The notes beneath the pieces are model-generated. The model was not told the DNA's origin. It saw only the letters and a program-made list of their open reading frames with translations, and made no database searches. Both the position numbers and the translations under genes were made by a program. Positions 34,051-42,938 of a stretch of 64,000 nt of DNA are shown in pieces. The DNA is taken from assembly GCF_003491345.1 (NCBI RefSeq), contig NZ_CP025513.1, forward strand, positions 1 to 64,000, read 5' to 3'. Origin of the DNA: Neorhizobium sp. SOG26. GTDB taxonomy: Bacteria; Pseudomonadota; Alphaproteobacteria; Rhizobiales; Rhizobiaceae. Each line of letters opens with the position of its first letter. The stretch's first letter is position 1.

Positions 34051-35682
34051 ATGGCACCCATCTTCATCGGCGTCGACGTGGGGACCGGCAGCGCCCGTGC
34101 GGGCCTATTCGACGAGCATGGCCGCCTGCTGGCTTCAGCCAAGCGTCCGATCACGATTTGGCATGAGCCCGGTCACGTCGTTGAACAGTCGAGCGCGCAG
34201 ATCTGGCAGGCCATCTGCGAGAGCGTTAGAGAAGCAGTCGATACCGCAGGCACTGATCCGTCCGGGGTTGCAGGCATTGGCTTCGACGCGACCTGCTCGC
34301 TCGTCGCGATCGCTGAGGATGGTGCTCCGGTCACCGTCAGCCCGACCGGCGACGCTGAACGCAACATCATCGTCTGGATGGACCACCGCGCGACTGGCGA
34401 AGCCGCCGAGATCAACGCCGGGAAGCATGACGTGTTGCGTTATGTCGGCGGCGTCATATCGCCCGAGATGGAGACGCCGAAGCTCCTCTGGTTGAAACGC
34501 AACCTGCCTCAGTCGTTCTCCAAAGCCGAACATTTCTTCGACCTCGCCGATTATCTGACGTGGCGGGCGACCGGCTCACTTAGCCGCTCCGCCTGTACGG
34601 TCACATGCAAATGGACGTATCTCGCGCATGAGAAGCGCTGGGACGCCGCATATTTTCGGGCCATCGGTCTCGGCCAACTTGCGGACGAAGGGTTCAAGCG
34701 GATCGGCACCGAGATTGTCGACCCCGGCACGGCCCTTGAGCAGGGCCTGACCGAACAAGCAGCTGCCGATCTCGGCCTCCTCGCCGGAACTCCGGTGGGA
34801 GCGAGCCTGATCGATGCCCATGCTGGCGGGATCGGCACGCTTGGCGGCCTCGACAGACAAGCCGAAGCGAGAGCGCAAAATCGTCTGGCCTATATCTTCG
34901 GAACCTCGGCCTGTTCGATGGCGTCGAGTGATCAGCCGGTCTTCGTTGATGGGGTCTGGGGACCGTACTATTCCGCAATGATCCCGGGGTTGTGGCTGAC
35001 TGAAGGCGGTCAATCTGCGGCGGGTGCTGCCATAGATCACCTTGTCACGCTGCATCCTGCAGCCCCGAAAGCGCAGCAAGATGCCGCAGCAGAGGGCCTG
35101 TCACTTGTCTCCTGGCTTGATCGGGAAGTGCAGCGCAGGTGTGCGGACGCCAGCGAAGCTGTCAGACTTGCTCGCGATCTGCATGTTGTACCGGAATTTC
35201 TCGGGAACCGATCACCTCACGCAGATCCGAGCGCGCGCGCGATCATCTCCGGGCTCGCGCTGGACACTGACCTCGACAGCCTTGTCGCGCTTTATGTCGC
35301 TGGGCTTTGCGGACTTGGCTACGGTCTGCGGCAGCTACTGGATACGCTCGCTCGCAACGGAATGACCCTTGACCTTATCGTTGCAAGCGGTGGAGCGGCA
35401 CAGAGCCCGCTCGTCCGCCAGGTCCTGGCAGACACAACGGGCCTACCGGTTGCGGTCGCCGAAACAGAGGAGCCTGTTCTTCTTGGCGCTGCGATGCTCG
35501 GCGCAACGGCCTCCGCACGTTACGCGGCGCTGACGGACGCGATGAGGGCGATGTCCCGGCTGTCGGCTTTCTACCAGCCTGCAGCGGACGATATCAAAGC
35601 GCTGCACGCTCTTCGTTATCGCGCCTTTAGCAGGCTGCAAGGGGTGCAACGGGAGATCCGGTTCCAAGGCGATTTTCCTTGA
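34051..35682 (+). CDS. rbtK: FGGY-family pentulose kinase (probable D-ribulokinase)
   Basis: 543 aa. N-terminal ATPase-fold strand GVDVGTGSARAGLFD (6-20), WMDHRA near 110, DAHAGGIGTLGG mid-protein and a C-terminal IVASGGAAQSPLVRQ motif are all FGGY signatures of the ribulokinase-like branch. Predicted reaction: D-ribulose + ATP to D-ribulose 5-phosphate, entering the pentose phosphate pathway. It follows the dehydrogenase with a 3-bp gap and ends the operon, 25 bp from a convergent small gene. Confidence 0.85.
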   Translation: MAPIFIGVDVGTGSARAGLFDEHGRLLASAKRPITIWHEPGHVVEQSSAQIWQAICESVREAVDTAGTDPSGVAGIGFDATCSLVAIAEDGAPVTVSPTGDAERNIIVWMDHRATGEAAEINAGKHDVLRYVGGVISPEMETPKLLWLKRNLPQSFSKAEHFFDLADYLTWRATGSLSRSACTVTCKWTYLAHEKRWDAAYFRAIGLGQLADEGFKRIGTEIVDPGTALEQGLTEQAAADLGLLAGTPVGASLIDAHAGGIGTLGGLDRQAEARAQNRLAYIFGTSACSMASSDQPVFVDGVWGPYYSAMIPGLWLTEGGQSAAGAAIDHLVTLHPAAPKAQQDAAAEGLSLVSWLDREVQRRCADASEAVRLARDLHVVPEFLGNRSPHADPSARAIISGLALDTDLDSLVALYVAGLCGLGYGLRQLLDTLARNGMTLDLIVASGGAAQSPLVRQVLADTTGLPVAVAETEEPVLLGAAMLGATASARYAALTDAMRAMSRLSAFYQPAADDIKALHALRYRAFSRLQGVQREIRFQGDFP

Positions 35683-35707
35683 CGGTCTCCATCGCCATTC
35701 GGGCCGC

Positions 35708-35872
35708 TCAACGGTGGCCTTGCCGGGTTTCCAGCCAGTGCCAGATGCCGGCGGCCAGAGCCCCTGCGGCAATGCAGATCGCGATGCCGATGCCGGTATT
35801 GCCTCCCGCGTAACCAAGGGCGGTACCAAGCACCACACCGAACAAAATCCCCCAGATCAGCTTGCTGGTCAT
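35708..35872 (-). CDS. Small two-helix membrane protein (54 aa)
   Basis: Open frame MTSKLIWGILFGVVLG... of 54 aa. Two hydrophobic helices (about 5-22 and 27-44) are separated by YAGGNTG, with Gly/Ala-rich faces; the tail WHWLETRQGHR is charged. GAGGAG lies 6 bp before the ATG at 35872, which supports real translation. It is convergent with the kinase gene. No family recognised; probably an inner-membrane protein. Confidence 0.65.
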   Translation of the reverse strand: MTSKLIWGILFGVVLGTALGYAGGNTGIGIAICIAAGALAAGIWHWLETRQGHR

Positions 35873-36014
35873 GATCACTCCTCTGCGGTTTGGAGACGAG
35901 ACCCGTGGTCCTTGACTGAGCAGCGCCGGACGAATCTGGGTCTTTTCGCTGCCAGATCAACCACAGACGGATGATTGGTGAAGGATCACCCGTTTTCTCC
36001 CTGTGGTCGGTTCC

Positions 36015-38084
36015 CTAGCCGTTCAGGTCTTCCAACAATCGGCTGTGCCGGCGGACTTCTGCCAGAACATCGTCGAAACGTTCGATCCCGCGCGAAGCCA
36101 GGATCGCCTTCAGCCGCAAGAAGGCCTCGGCGGTAGCGACCGCGTCACCCATCGCTGTGTGGCGATCCTGATCCCGAAGCGGCACGGAAAGTCGCTCGGC
36201 CAGCGCATCGAGCGTGTGGTTCTCACTGGTGCCAAAGACAACGGCGGAGAGAAGCACAGTGTCCAGTACCGGATTGACAAAGCGAATGCCGAGCTCGCGC
36301 TCGCGTCGTCGCAGGAATTCCATGTCGAATGGCGCGTTGTGAGCGACGAGCACCGCTCCTTCGGCAAAATTGTGAAACTGCGCAATCGCTATCGATACGT
36401 CAGGCGCATCGGCGACCATGGCATCGGTCACGCCATGAATAGCAGATGCCGAAGGCGGGATCGGACGCCCGGGATTGACCAATGTCTCAAAGACCTCGCC
36501 CTTTATCCGTTTGCCATTGACGAGGCGGACGGCTGCAATCTGCACGATCTCGTCGCCGCGCTCAGGGAAGAGCCCCGTCGTCTCGGTATCAAAGACAACA
36601 TAGGTCAGATTATCGAGGCTCGCATCCGCCACCCTGTCGTAGTGGATGCTCGACAAGAGGTCGAAATCGTAGACTACAGCATGGGTATTCTCGTCCGATA
36701 CCAGTCGCAGCGGCTGTGCGGGCCCTAGCCTAAGGCTGATGACGGTGCCGCCCTCCTGCTCCTCGACTTCGAACTCCGCGGCATGCGCGTCGAGGATAGA
36801 ATGACCTGTCTTGCCATCAGGGGTTTCAGCAAGGGGTCCGTTGAGAAGAATCGTTACCTCGTCTGCCGTCAACGATCTCCCGCGATGCGCGATCTGGATC
36901 TGTACGCCGTCGCCGCGCCTCCTGATCGTCAAGGTGATGCTGTCGCCTCCCTTCGCGTCAAGCCCCTGGTTCACCACCTGTCGCAGCAGTGCTGTGATCT
37001 CCGCGGCGTCGCAATGCATGACCAGCGGCACAACATCCATGTCCAACTCAACGCCTAGAGGCGCGAGTGCCTTCCGCAGCCCGTGTGCGAAATGCCGGGA
37101 ATCCATTGCCACCATCGGCCAGCTATTGGTGCGAAGCGTGTCGAAGCGCGCTTCAAGACCCGTCAGTGTGGACGAGAGCCTTTGGAGATCATGCTGGAGC
37201 CTGCCGCCCGGCAGACTTCCCGCGCCACCGTCGAGAGCCTGCAACTGCTCGTGCAGGCTGCTGAGGACCGGTTTGGCGCCTGTAAAGATCTCGGTCAGCA
37301 AGGCGTCGCGCCGTGAGCAGGAAAGGAACTCGCCCGTCATGTCCCGCAAAGTCATCACATAGGCGCCGGTGTCGCCGTCATTGTCGCGCGCAAGCCGCAT
37401 CCGGCCAACCAACCGACGTCCACCAACGCGCGCCTTGGAGAGGAATTCGACGACGCCATCCGGGACCTCGGCCTCAATCAGCTCCCGGTGCGCCTGGCGG
37501 ATCGGGTCGTCATGGATGTAGTCGAAGACGCTTCGCCCGAGCCAGACGGAAACATCGGGGCCGGAGAGGATGTGCTGTGCCACACTGTTGTAGAAGACCA
37601 GGCAGTGCCGTCCAGTGCATAGCAGAACCGCCGGAGGCACGTCGCCCAGCAGGTGCTCCAGCTTGCTCTTGTCGGATACCAGTTGTGCCGTTTCGCGCGC
37701 CACGGCATGGGCAAGCGACGTCCGGGCGTCGCTGAGCCGCGCGGTCGCGAATGAGGCGGCAGCCGCCAGATCACCGAGGTAAGACGCGTTTGGTGAATTG
37801 ATTTCCTCGGAAACGTCCGCGCTGGCGCGAACCCGAATGGCCGAAGCGATTGCGTCAATAGGTCGAGCAACCCTGGTGTCAACGATGAACCATATCCACG
37901 CCGTCAGCGTGAGGATCCCAAGGGCGGCGACCGTTCCACCCTGTATCAAGGCGTTCAAGATTTCGGTACTCGTCTGCCGATGGTACGCGAACCAGACTCC
38001 TGTGCCGATCGAGACGACGGCGCCGAGCCCGATGGCGGCAAAAAGCAACAGGATGCGGGCGCGCAGGCTCATTCCGCGTTTCAA
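36015..38084 (-). CDS. Membrane sensor-like protein fused to a DnaQ-type 3'-5' exonuclease
   Basis: 689 aa. Two N-terminal membrane helices (about 8-30 and 48-68), a HAMP-like segment, a PAS domain (about 145-255), a helical region like a histidine-kinase dimerization domain but with no recognisable phospho-His motif, and a weak GHKL-like part (about 330-450). The C-terminus (492-689) is a DEDDh exonuclease: Asp499/Glu501 (FDTETTG), Asp587 (NAPFD), His642 and Asp647 (HTAMGD). Start codon is TTG at 38084 with GGAG 10 bp upstream; an ATG at 38072 is possible. Last gene of the symporter operon. Probably a sensory exonuclease acting on RNA or a nucleotide signal. Confidence 0.85.
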   Translation of the reverse strand: MKRGMSLRARILLLFAAIGLGAVVSIGTGVWFAYHRQTSTEILNALIQGGTVAALGILTLTAWIWFIVDTRVARPIDAIASAIRVRASADVSEEINSPNASYLGDLAAAASFATARLSDARTSLAHAVARETAQLVSDKSKLEHLLGDVPPAVLLCTGRHCLVFYNSVAQHILSGPDVSVWLGRSVFDYIHDDPIRQAHRELIEAEVPDGVVEFLSKARVGGRRLVGRMRLARDNDGDTGAYVMTLRDMTGEFLSCSRRDALLTEIFTGAKPVLSSLHEQLQALDGGAGSLPGGRLQHDLQRLSSTLTGLEARFDTLRTNSWPMVAMDSRHFAHGLRKALAPLGVELDMDVVPLVMHCDAAEITALLRQVVNQGLDAKGGDSITLTIRRRGDGVQIQIAHRGRSLTADEVTILLNGPLAETPDGKTGHSILDAHAAEFEVEEQEGGTVISLRLGPAQPLRLVSDENTHAVVYDFDLLSSIHYDRVADASLDNLTYVVFDTETTGLFPERGDEIVQIAAVRLVNGKRIKGEVFETLVNPGRPIPPSASAIHGVTDAMVADAPDVSIAIAQFHNFAEGAVLVAHNAPFDMEFLRRRERELGIRFVNPVLDTVLLSAVVFGTSENHTLDALAERLSVPLRDQDRHTAMGDAVATAEAFLRLKAILASRGIERFDDVLAEVRRHSRLLEDLNG

Positions 38085-38090
38085 GAGGCA

Positions 38091-38615
38091 TCAACTCCGC
38101 TTGCAGGACGCCACCAAGGCCGGATTATCTTCCGCGACGTCGATCCATTTTGCACCCACGATGCTTCCGTCCTGTGCGATCGAGATGCTGCTGCCGACGA
38201 GATCAGCACGCTGGTGTCTTTTACAATCGAACGCGACCTTGATGCGAGCCGGCTGCTCCCACCGCGCCATCAGCATCACGTCGATCATCACGTGGTCCGG
38301 GAAGTTTTCGTGGCGCTGGGTGGTGGCTTGTTCGACGGCCGAGAAGCGCGTGACAACCGGGCTGAGATAGGACCAGGGCCGCAGGGGCGAACGGCTCTCA
38401 TTCTTCCAGACCACGACGGCATTGTTGGGCAAAGTGCCCGAGATACGATCGAACCAGCTGTATTCGCTCCAGATCGCAAAGGCCAACATGCTGATGCCGG
38501 CACCTGCAGGCACGATCCATTTCGGAAGGCGCCCGCGGCTCATCCATCGCAGGCTCATCGCGATGCCGGCGACGGCAATACCCGAGATAAGGGCGGCAAA
38601 TAACTCAAACAGCAT
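38091..38615 (-). CDS. Hypothetical membrane protein
   Basis: 174 aa. Two hydrophobic segments near the N-terminus (about 5-23 and 35-50), then a soluble domain with two cysteines (CKRH and the C-terminal ASCKRS) that probably faces the periplasm. No family recognised. It sits 15 bp after the cNMP-CBS-DUF294 gene and 6 bp before the sensor-exonuclease gene, so it is a member of that operon. Confidence 0.75.
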   Translation of the reverse strand: MLFELFAALISGIAVAGIAMSLRWMSRGRLPKWIVPAGAGISMLAFAIWSEYSWFDRISGTLPNNAVVVWKNESRSPLRPWSYLSPVVTRFSAVEQATTQRHENFPDHVMIDVMLMARWEQPARIKVAFDCKRHQRADLVGSSISIAQDGSIVGAKWIDVAEDNPALVASCKRS

Positions 38616-38630
38616 TTTGTTCTACTTTCT

Positions 38631-40457
38631 TCATACCGGGGTATTGCCGCTATTGACCAAGGCGGACTGCATCGTGCGCACGACGACAAAGGCATCTCGC
38701 AGATGCGATCGCTCGAAGTCTCCGAAGTCGTACGGGGCCAGGAAATTATCGGGCTTGCGCCCGGCCTTCACTGCCTCGGCTTGGCTGCGAAGCCTCATGT
38801 CGGCGATCAGGTCGTAGGCTGCAATCAGATCTCGTGCGCCACCGGCGGAGATAATGCCGGCATCCTCCGCAGCTTCCAACCTCGCCCTCGTGTTGACCAT
38901 CGGGATCCGCCCCTTCAGCGCGTAGACCCTGCCCAGATCGACAACCGGCACCACGCCGTTGTGCTTCATGTCGATCTGGTTGCGGTGCTCTCCATTGCGG
39001 ATAGTTGCGAAACCGCGCAAAAGGCCGAGAGGCGGCGCGTGCTTCAGCGAATTGCCAATCATGTGCGCAACAAAGATGGAGTTCCGGCTTGCGCGCTCCA
39101 GAACATCGGTCCGAATCTGTTCAAACAGCGAGAACTGGCCCGCGATCGGCCGCAGGTCGAACATGACGCTGGCAAGCATCTGTGCCTTCGGCACGGGATT
39201 GTCTATCCAACTATCGAAGTAACGCCGCCATTCCCGCGACGGCTGGCACCATTCCGGATTGCTGGCCATCATGTCGCCCGGACAAAACACACAACCGCAC
39301 GCATCCAGACCGTGGGTAACAAATCGGGCAAGGCGCTCGAACCAAGACCTCTGTGCTTCAGTGAAGCTGTCGTCGATGACGATGCAGTTGTCCTGGTCGG
39401 TCACGCCGGTCTGCTCCTGGCGACCCTGGCTTCCGCAGGCGAGCCAAAGATATGGCACGGGCGGCGGACCAAGCTTTGTTTCTGCAAGCACGATCAGGCG
39501 TCGGGTGATTGCGTCGGTGATATCCGTGATCTGCCGCGTCACGACGTCGTGCGCGTTGTTGCCGCCCACAAGCTGGACCAACAGTTGAGGGATGCGTGCG
39601 GCAATTCGGACGAGATCGGCAGGAGCCTCGGCCTCCGCGATCTGTCGGATCATCGACGCCGCGGAGATGGCCTGGAACCGGGTGAGGTCGGTTTGGGTCA
39701 CCATGCCCACGAGTTTTTCGCCACGCACGACCGGAAGATGCGCGATGCCGCTTTCCAGCATACGGTTCAGCACGTCCGTTCCGAGGGCGTCGTCAGGCAG
39801 CACGATCGGATCGGCTGTCATCACGGTTTCGACTGTCGTCGCGACTGGATCTCGGCCTTGGGCCAAAACGCGGGACGCGAGATCCCGGGTGGTGAGGATG
39901 CCGACAAGACGCTCGCCGTCTACGACGCAAAGGCTGGAGACCTTGCGGTCGCGCATAAGTTCCGCTGCTTCACGGACACTCTGTCCCGGAGAACAGGTGA
40001 TCGGCGGCCTCGACATCAACTCCCCTACCTTGCGCAGCGCGTAGTCACCGCGCTTCGCTTCGCGGGCGGGTCCGCGGGAAAAGAAACGACGGAAGACCGC
40101 CTGCTCAGACATCAACCGCCTGAACTCGGCGACCGGCAGCACAAGAAGCAGAGTGTCGGTGAGTGCGTAGGAATTGGTGACGGCAAGACCATCGGCCAGC
40201 AACCCGCGTTCGCCAAACGAGTTGCGGGGCATCAGCCGCGAAATGACAACGCCAGAATGGTCTCTGATCTCGACTTCACCGTCCATGATCAGGAGAAGAC
40301 CGGCCAGCGGTTCGCCACGACTGTAGATCGCGCGGCCGGCAGTGGCCCGCTGAAGGTAAAATTGTTTGGAAACCCGCTCCAGTTCGTCGGCCGGCAGGCT
40401 ATCGTAAGGATGAACGGTTTCCAGGAACTTGCGGATATCAGGGGTGACTGTTTTCAT
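38631..40457 (-). CDS. cNMP-binding / CBS-pair / DUF294 putative nucleotidyltransferase
   Basis: 608 aa from the ATG at 40457 (GGGGGCAGC upstream). Cyclic-nucleotide-binding domain about 15-125, two CBS motifs about 147-262, then the DUF294 nucleotidyltransferase-like domain with GSQGRQE (342-348) and the acidic pair Asp354/Asp356, and a helical DUF294_C end. It resembles the GlnD-type uridylyl/nucleotidyl-transferase active site, so a regulatory nucleotidylation role is possible but unproven. Next to the symporter, it is a candidate regulator of transport activity. Confidence 0.9.
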   Translation of the reverse strand: MKTVTPDIRKFLETVHPYDSLPADELERVSKQFYLQRATAGRAIYSRGEPLAGLLLIMDGEVEIRDHSGVVISRLMPRNSFGERGLLADGLAVTNSYALTDTLLLVLPVAEFRRLMSEQAVFRRFFSRGPAREAKRGDYALRKVGELMSRPPITCSPGQSVREAAELMRDRKVSSLCVVDGERLVGILTTRDLASRVLAQGRDPVATTVETVMTADPIVLPDDALGTDVLNRMLESGIAHLPVVRGEKLVGMVTQTDLTRFQAISAASMIRQIAEAEAPADLVRIAARIPQLLVQLVGGNNAHDVVTRQITDITDAITRRLIVLAETKLGPPPVPYLWLACGSQGRQEQTGVTDQDNCIVIDDSFTEAQRSWFERLARFVTHGLDACGCVFCPGDMMASNPEWCQPSREWRRYFDSWIDNPVPKAQMLASVMFDLRPIAGQFSLFEQIRTDVLERASRNSIFVAHMIGNSLKHAPPLGLLRGFATIRNGEHRNQIDMKHNGVVPVVDLGRVYALKGRIPMVNTRARLEAAEDAGIISAGGARDLIAAYDLIADMRLRSQAEAVKAGRKPDNFLAPYDFGDFERSHLRDAFVVVRTMQSALVNSGNTPV

Positions 40458-40507
40458 GCTGCCCCCAACCAGGCAATGCAATGTTGCACTGCCGCCAAAG
40501 GAAGTAA

Positions 40508-40527
40508 CGGGCGGCCGAAGCCGCCCG
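40508..40527 (-). repeat. Intercistronic UUCG-type hairpin
   Basis: On the minus strand, 8-bp arms CGGGCGGC / GCCGCCCG close a TTCG tetraloop, 15 nt after the symporter stop. Very stable; no T-run follows. It may set different transcript levels for the symporter and the gene behind it. Confidence 0.55.
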
Positions 40528-40541
40528 CTTGATTGCGCATA

Positions 40542-42308
40542 TCAGTGATGGGTTGCAGAGCCTGCACCGCGCGGAACGCGGATCGACTCCACAAGATCCT
40601 GCACGTGCTGCGGCGGAGCCTGGGTGACCATCGAAACGATGTAGGCCGTCGCGAAGTTCAGGAGGGCGCCGATCGGTCCGAAGGATGCCGGAGCAATGCC
40701 GAACAGGTGGTTGGCAGGAATGTTCTCCAGCGTGTTCGTACCCGGGACGAAGAACCATCCGAGGTAGGTGAACAGGTAGACGCAGGTGGAGATGAGACCC
40801 ACCAGCATACCAGCCGTTGCACCGAGCGAGTTGATGCGCTTGGAGAAGATGCCCATCATCAGGACCGGGAAGATACTTGCCGCAGCCAGGCCGAAGGCAA
40901 GTGCCACCGTCTGGGCCGCAAAGCCCGGCGGGTTGAGGCCAAGCAGGGTCGCGACCAGGATCGCACCGGCCATGGCAATACGCGCTGCCATCAGCTCTCC
41001 CTTTTCGGAGATATCCGGCTTCAGGTAATCCTTGATCAAGTCGTGGCTGATGGCCGACGAGATGGCAAGCAACAAGCCCGCAGCAGTCGAAAGAGCGGCT
41101 GCGAGACCACCGGCTGCAATGAGGCCAATGACCCAGCCCGGAAGCTGTGCGATTTCCGGATTAGCAAGAACGAGGATGTCGTTGTTGATGTCGAGTTCGT
41201 TGCCCTGCCAACCACGCTGCGCGGCGGTTTCTGCGAAACCAGCGGCCTTGTCGTTGTAGTACTGGATACGACCATCGCCGTTCTTGTCCTCAAACTTCAG
41301 GAGACCGGTGGTTTCCCAGGTCCGCATCCAGTCCGGACGCTCGTCATAGAGAACCGCCTGTTCCTGCGGGCCGCTCGGGAAGATCGTGTCGATGATGTTC
41401 AAACGCGCCATCGCACCAACGGCGGGAGCCGTGAGGTAGAGAAGCGCGATGAAGATCAGCGCCCAACCCGCAGACCAGCGTGCGTCGGCAACCTTCGGCA
41501 CGGTGAAAAAGCGGATGATGACGTGCGGCAGGCCGGCCGTACCGATCATCAGGGAGAGCGTGAACAGGAACATGTTCAACATGTCGCCCTGTGCCGTATA
41601 TGCGGTGAAGCCGAGATCAGTAACGACCTGGTCGAGCTTCTGCAGCAGTGGCATGCTGGATTCGGTATGGGTGGAAAACAGGCCGAGCCATGGAAGTGGG
41701 TTGCCGGTGAGGTTCAGCGAAATGAAGATCGCCGGGATCGAGTAAGCGATGATCAGGACGAGATACTGGGCAACCTGCGTGTAGGTGATGCCCTTCATGC
41801 CGCCGAGAACCGCGTAGACGAAAACCACCGCTGCCGCGATCCAGAGCCCGGTGGACACTTCGACTTCCAGGAAGCGCGAGAAGGCGACGCCGGCACCAGT
41901 CATCTGCCCGATAACGTAGGTCACCGAGATGATGATGAGGCAGACAACTGCGACAAGCCGAGCCGTCTGGCTATAGAAGCGGTCGCCGATGAACTGCGGA
42001 ACGGTGTATTTGCCGAATTTGCGCAGATAAGGCGCAAGCAGCAGCGCGAGCAGGACGTAGCCGCCGGTCCAGCCCATGAGGTAGGTCGAGTTACCGTACC
42101 CGACGCCTGCAATGAGGCCGGCCATGGAGATGAAGGAAGCAGCCGACATCCAGTCCGCCGCAGTTGCCATGCCGTTCATCACCGGATTGACGCCGCGGTT
42201 CGCAGCGTAGAACTCGGCTGTAGACCCTGCGCGGGCCCAGATCGCGATACCGACGTAGAGCGCAAACGACGCCCCCACGATCAGCAGGTTAAGCGTATAC
42301 TGATCCAT
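40542..42308 (-). CDS. Sodium:solute symporter (ActP/VC2705-like subfamily)
   Basis: 588 aa, about 13 membrane helices. Early segments ATAADWMSAASFISMAG (48-64) and IISVTYVIGQMTGAG are typical of acetate/monocarboxylate symporters of the SSS family. An extra outer loop of about 90 residues (300-390) contains an EF-hand-like motif DKNGDGRI (341-348). It lies 13 bp after a DUF4212 gene, the usual small partner of this subfamily. Substrate likely a short organic acid. Confidence 0.92.
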   Translation of the reverse strand: MDQYTLNLLIVGASFALYVGIAIWARAGSTAEFYAANRGVNPVMNGMATAADWMSAASFISMAGLIAGVGYGNSTYLMGWTGGYVLLALLLAPYLRKFGKYTVPQFIGDRFYSQTARLVAVVCLIIISVTYVIGQMTGAGVAFSRFLEVEVSTGLWIAAAVVFVYAVLGGMKGITYTQVAQYLVLIIAYSIPAIFISLNLTGNPLPWLGLFSTHTESSMPLLQKLDQVVTDLGFTAYTAQGDMLNMFLFTLSLMIGTAGLPHVIIRFFTVPKVADARWSAGWALIFIALLYLTAPAVGAMARLNIIDTIFPSGPQEQAVLYDERPDWMRTWETTGLLKFEDKNGDGRIQYYNDKAAGFAETAAQRGWQGNELDINNDILVLANPEIAQLPGWVIGLIAAGGLAAALSTAAGLLLAISSAISHDLIKDYLKPDISEKGELMAARIAMAGAILVATLLGLNPPGFAAQTVALAFGLAAASIFPVLMMGIFSKRINSLGATAGMLVGLISTCVYLFTYLGWFFVPGTNTLENIPANHLFGIAPASFGPIGALLNFATAYIVSMVTQAPPQHVQDLVESIRVPRGAGSATHH

Positions 42309-42321
42309 TGTTCCCCGTCCC

Positions 42322-42582
42322 TTACTGCTCGTCCACGCCGTGCTCGCGATCGAGCCGGTTCATGTAAGTCGCGTAATAAAAAATGAGCGCTATGAAGACG
42401 ATGATCGAACCCTGCTGGGCGAACCAGAAGCCAAGGTCCGTTCCGCCTACAGGGATCCCGGAAAGCAATGGCCTCAACAGGATGCCGAAGCCGTATGAGA
42501 CGATCGCCCAGATAATAAGGCAGATAGTAATGATGCGAATATTCGCGGCCCAATAGGCATTGGACGACGATTTGTCTGACAT
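42322..42582 (-). CDS. DUF4212 small membrane subunit of the symporter
   Basis: 86 aa with two membrane helices (about 15-35 and 55-72) and a charged C-terminal tail. ATG at 42582 with GGAGGG about 8 bp upstream. Genes of this family nearly always precede VC2705-type sodium:solute symporters, as here. Probably a stability or gating subunit. Confidence 0.85.
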   Translation of the reverse strand: MSDKSSSNAYWAANIRIITICLIIWAIVSYGFGILLRPLLSGIPVGGTDLGFWFAQQGSIIVFIALIFYYATYMNRLDREHGVDEQ

Positions 42583-42938
42583 GAAAAGCCCTCCGCTTTT
42601 TCCAAAGCGCGCGCCGTTCGGCACGCCCCTCCTTGCACTCCGTCGATAAAGTTCGGGATACTCCTCCCCGATCACTGCGCACGTGACGCAGAGTCGCCAG
42701 CGTAGTTGTGCCAAGCTAAGCGCCAACCCCGCGAATGGTCGTAATACTAAAGTCAAAGTGAGAACCAGTACGATCGGCAAGCCTCCGCGCAGGGCGCCAT
42801 CGCTTCGGCGACGAGCGTGGCTTGTGATGGTCTTCCGCCTGTTGTAGCACCGGCTCACAGAACCTAAGGGCGCAGGGGAACCGCCCGCCACATTTGCCGG
42901 ACGCACGAATCCGGCAGCAGTACTTTTGGAGCAAGCAC
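42583..42938. promoter_or_regulatory. Divergent intergenic region, symporter operon / BASS transporter
   Basis: 356 bp without a gene. It must carry promoters for the minus-strand symporter operon and the plus-strand BASS gene. Only a short CGC-TTCG-GCG hairpin near 42804-42813 was seen; no clear promoter hexamers or operator-sized repeats. Confidence 0.4.

Noticed and set aside
38703-42386. Very long plus-strand reading frames (over 600 codons each) opposite the DUF294 and symporter genes
   Set aside because: They are antisense to genes with clear domains and come from the high-GC codon pattern. They have no ribosome sites and no recognisable domains. The same holds for long frames opposite genes at 487-1647, 2336-3580 and 5953-7167.
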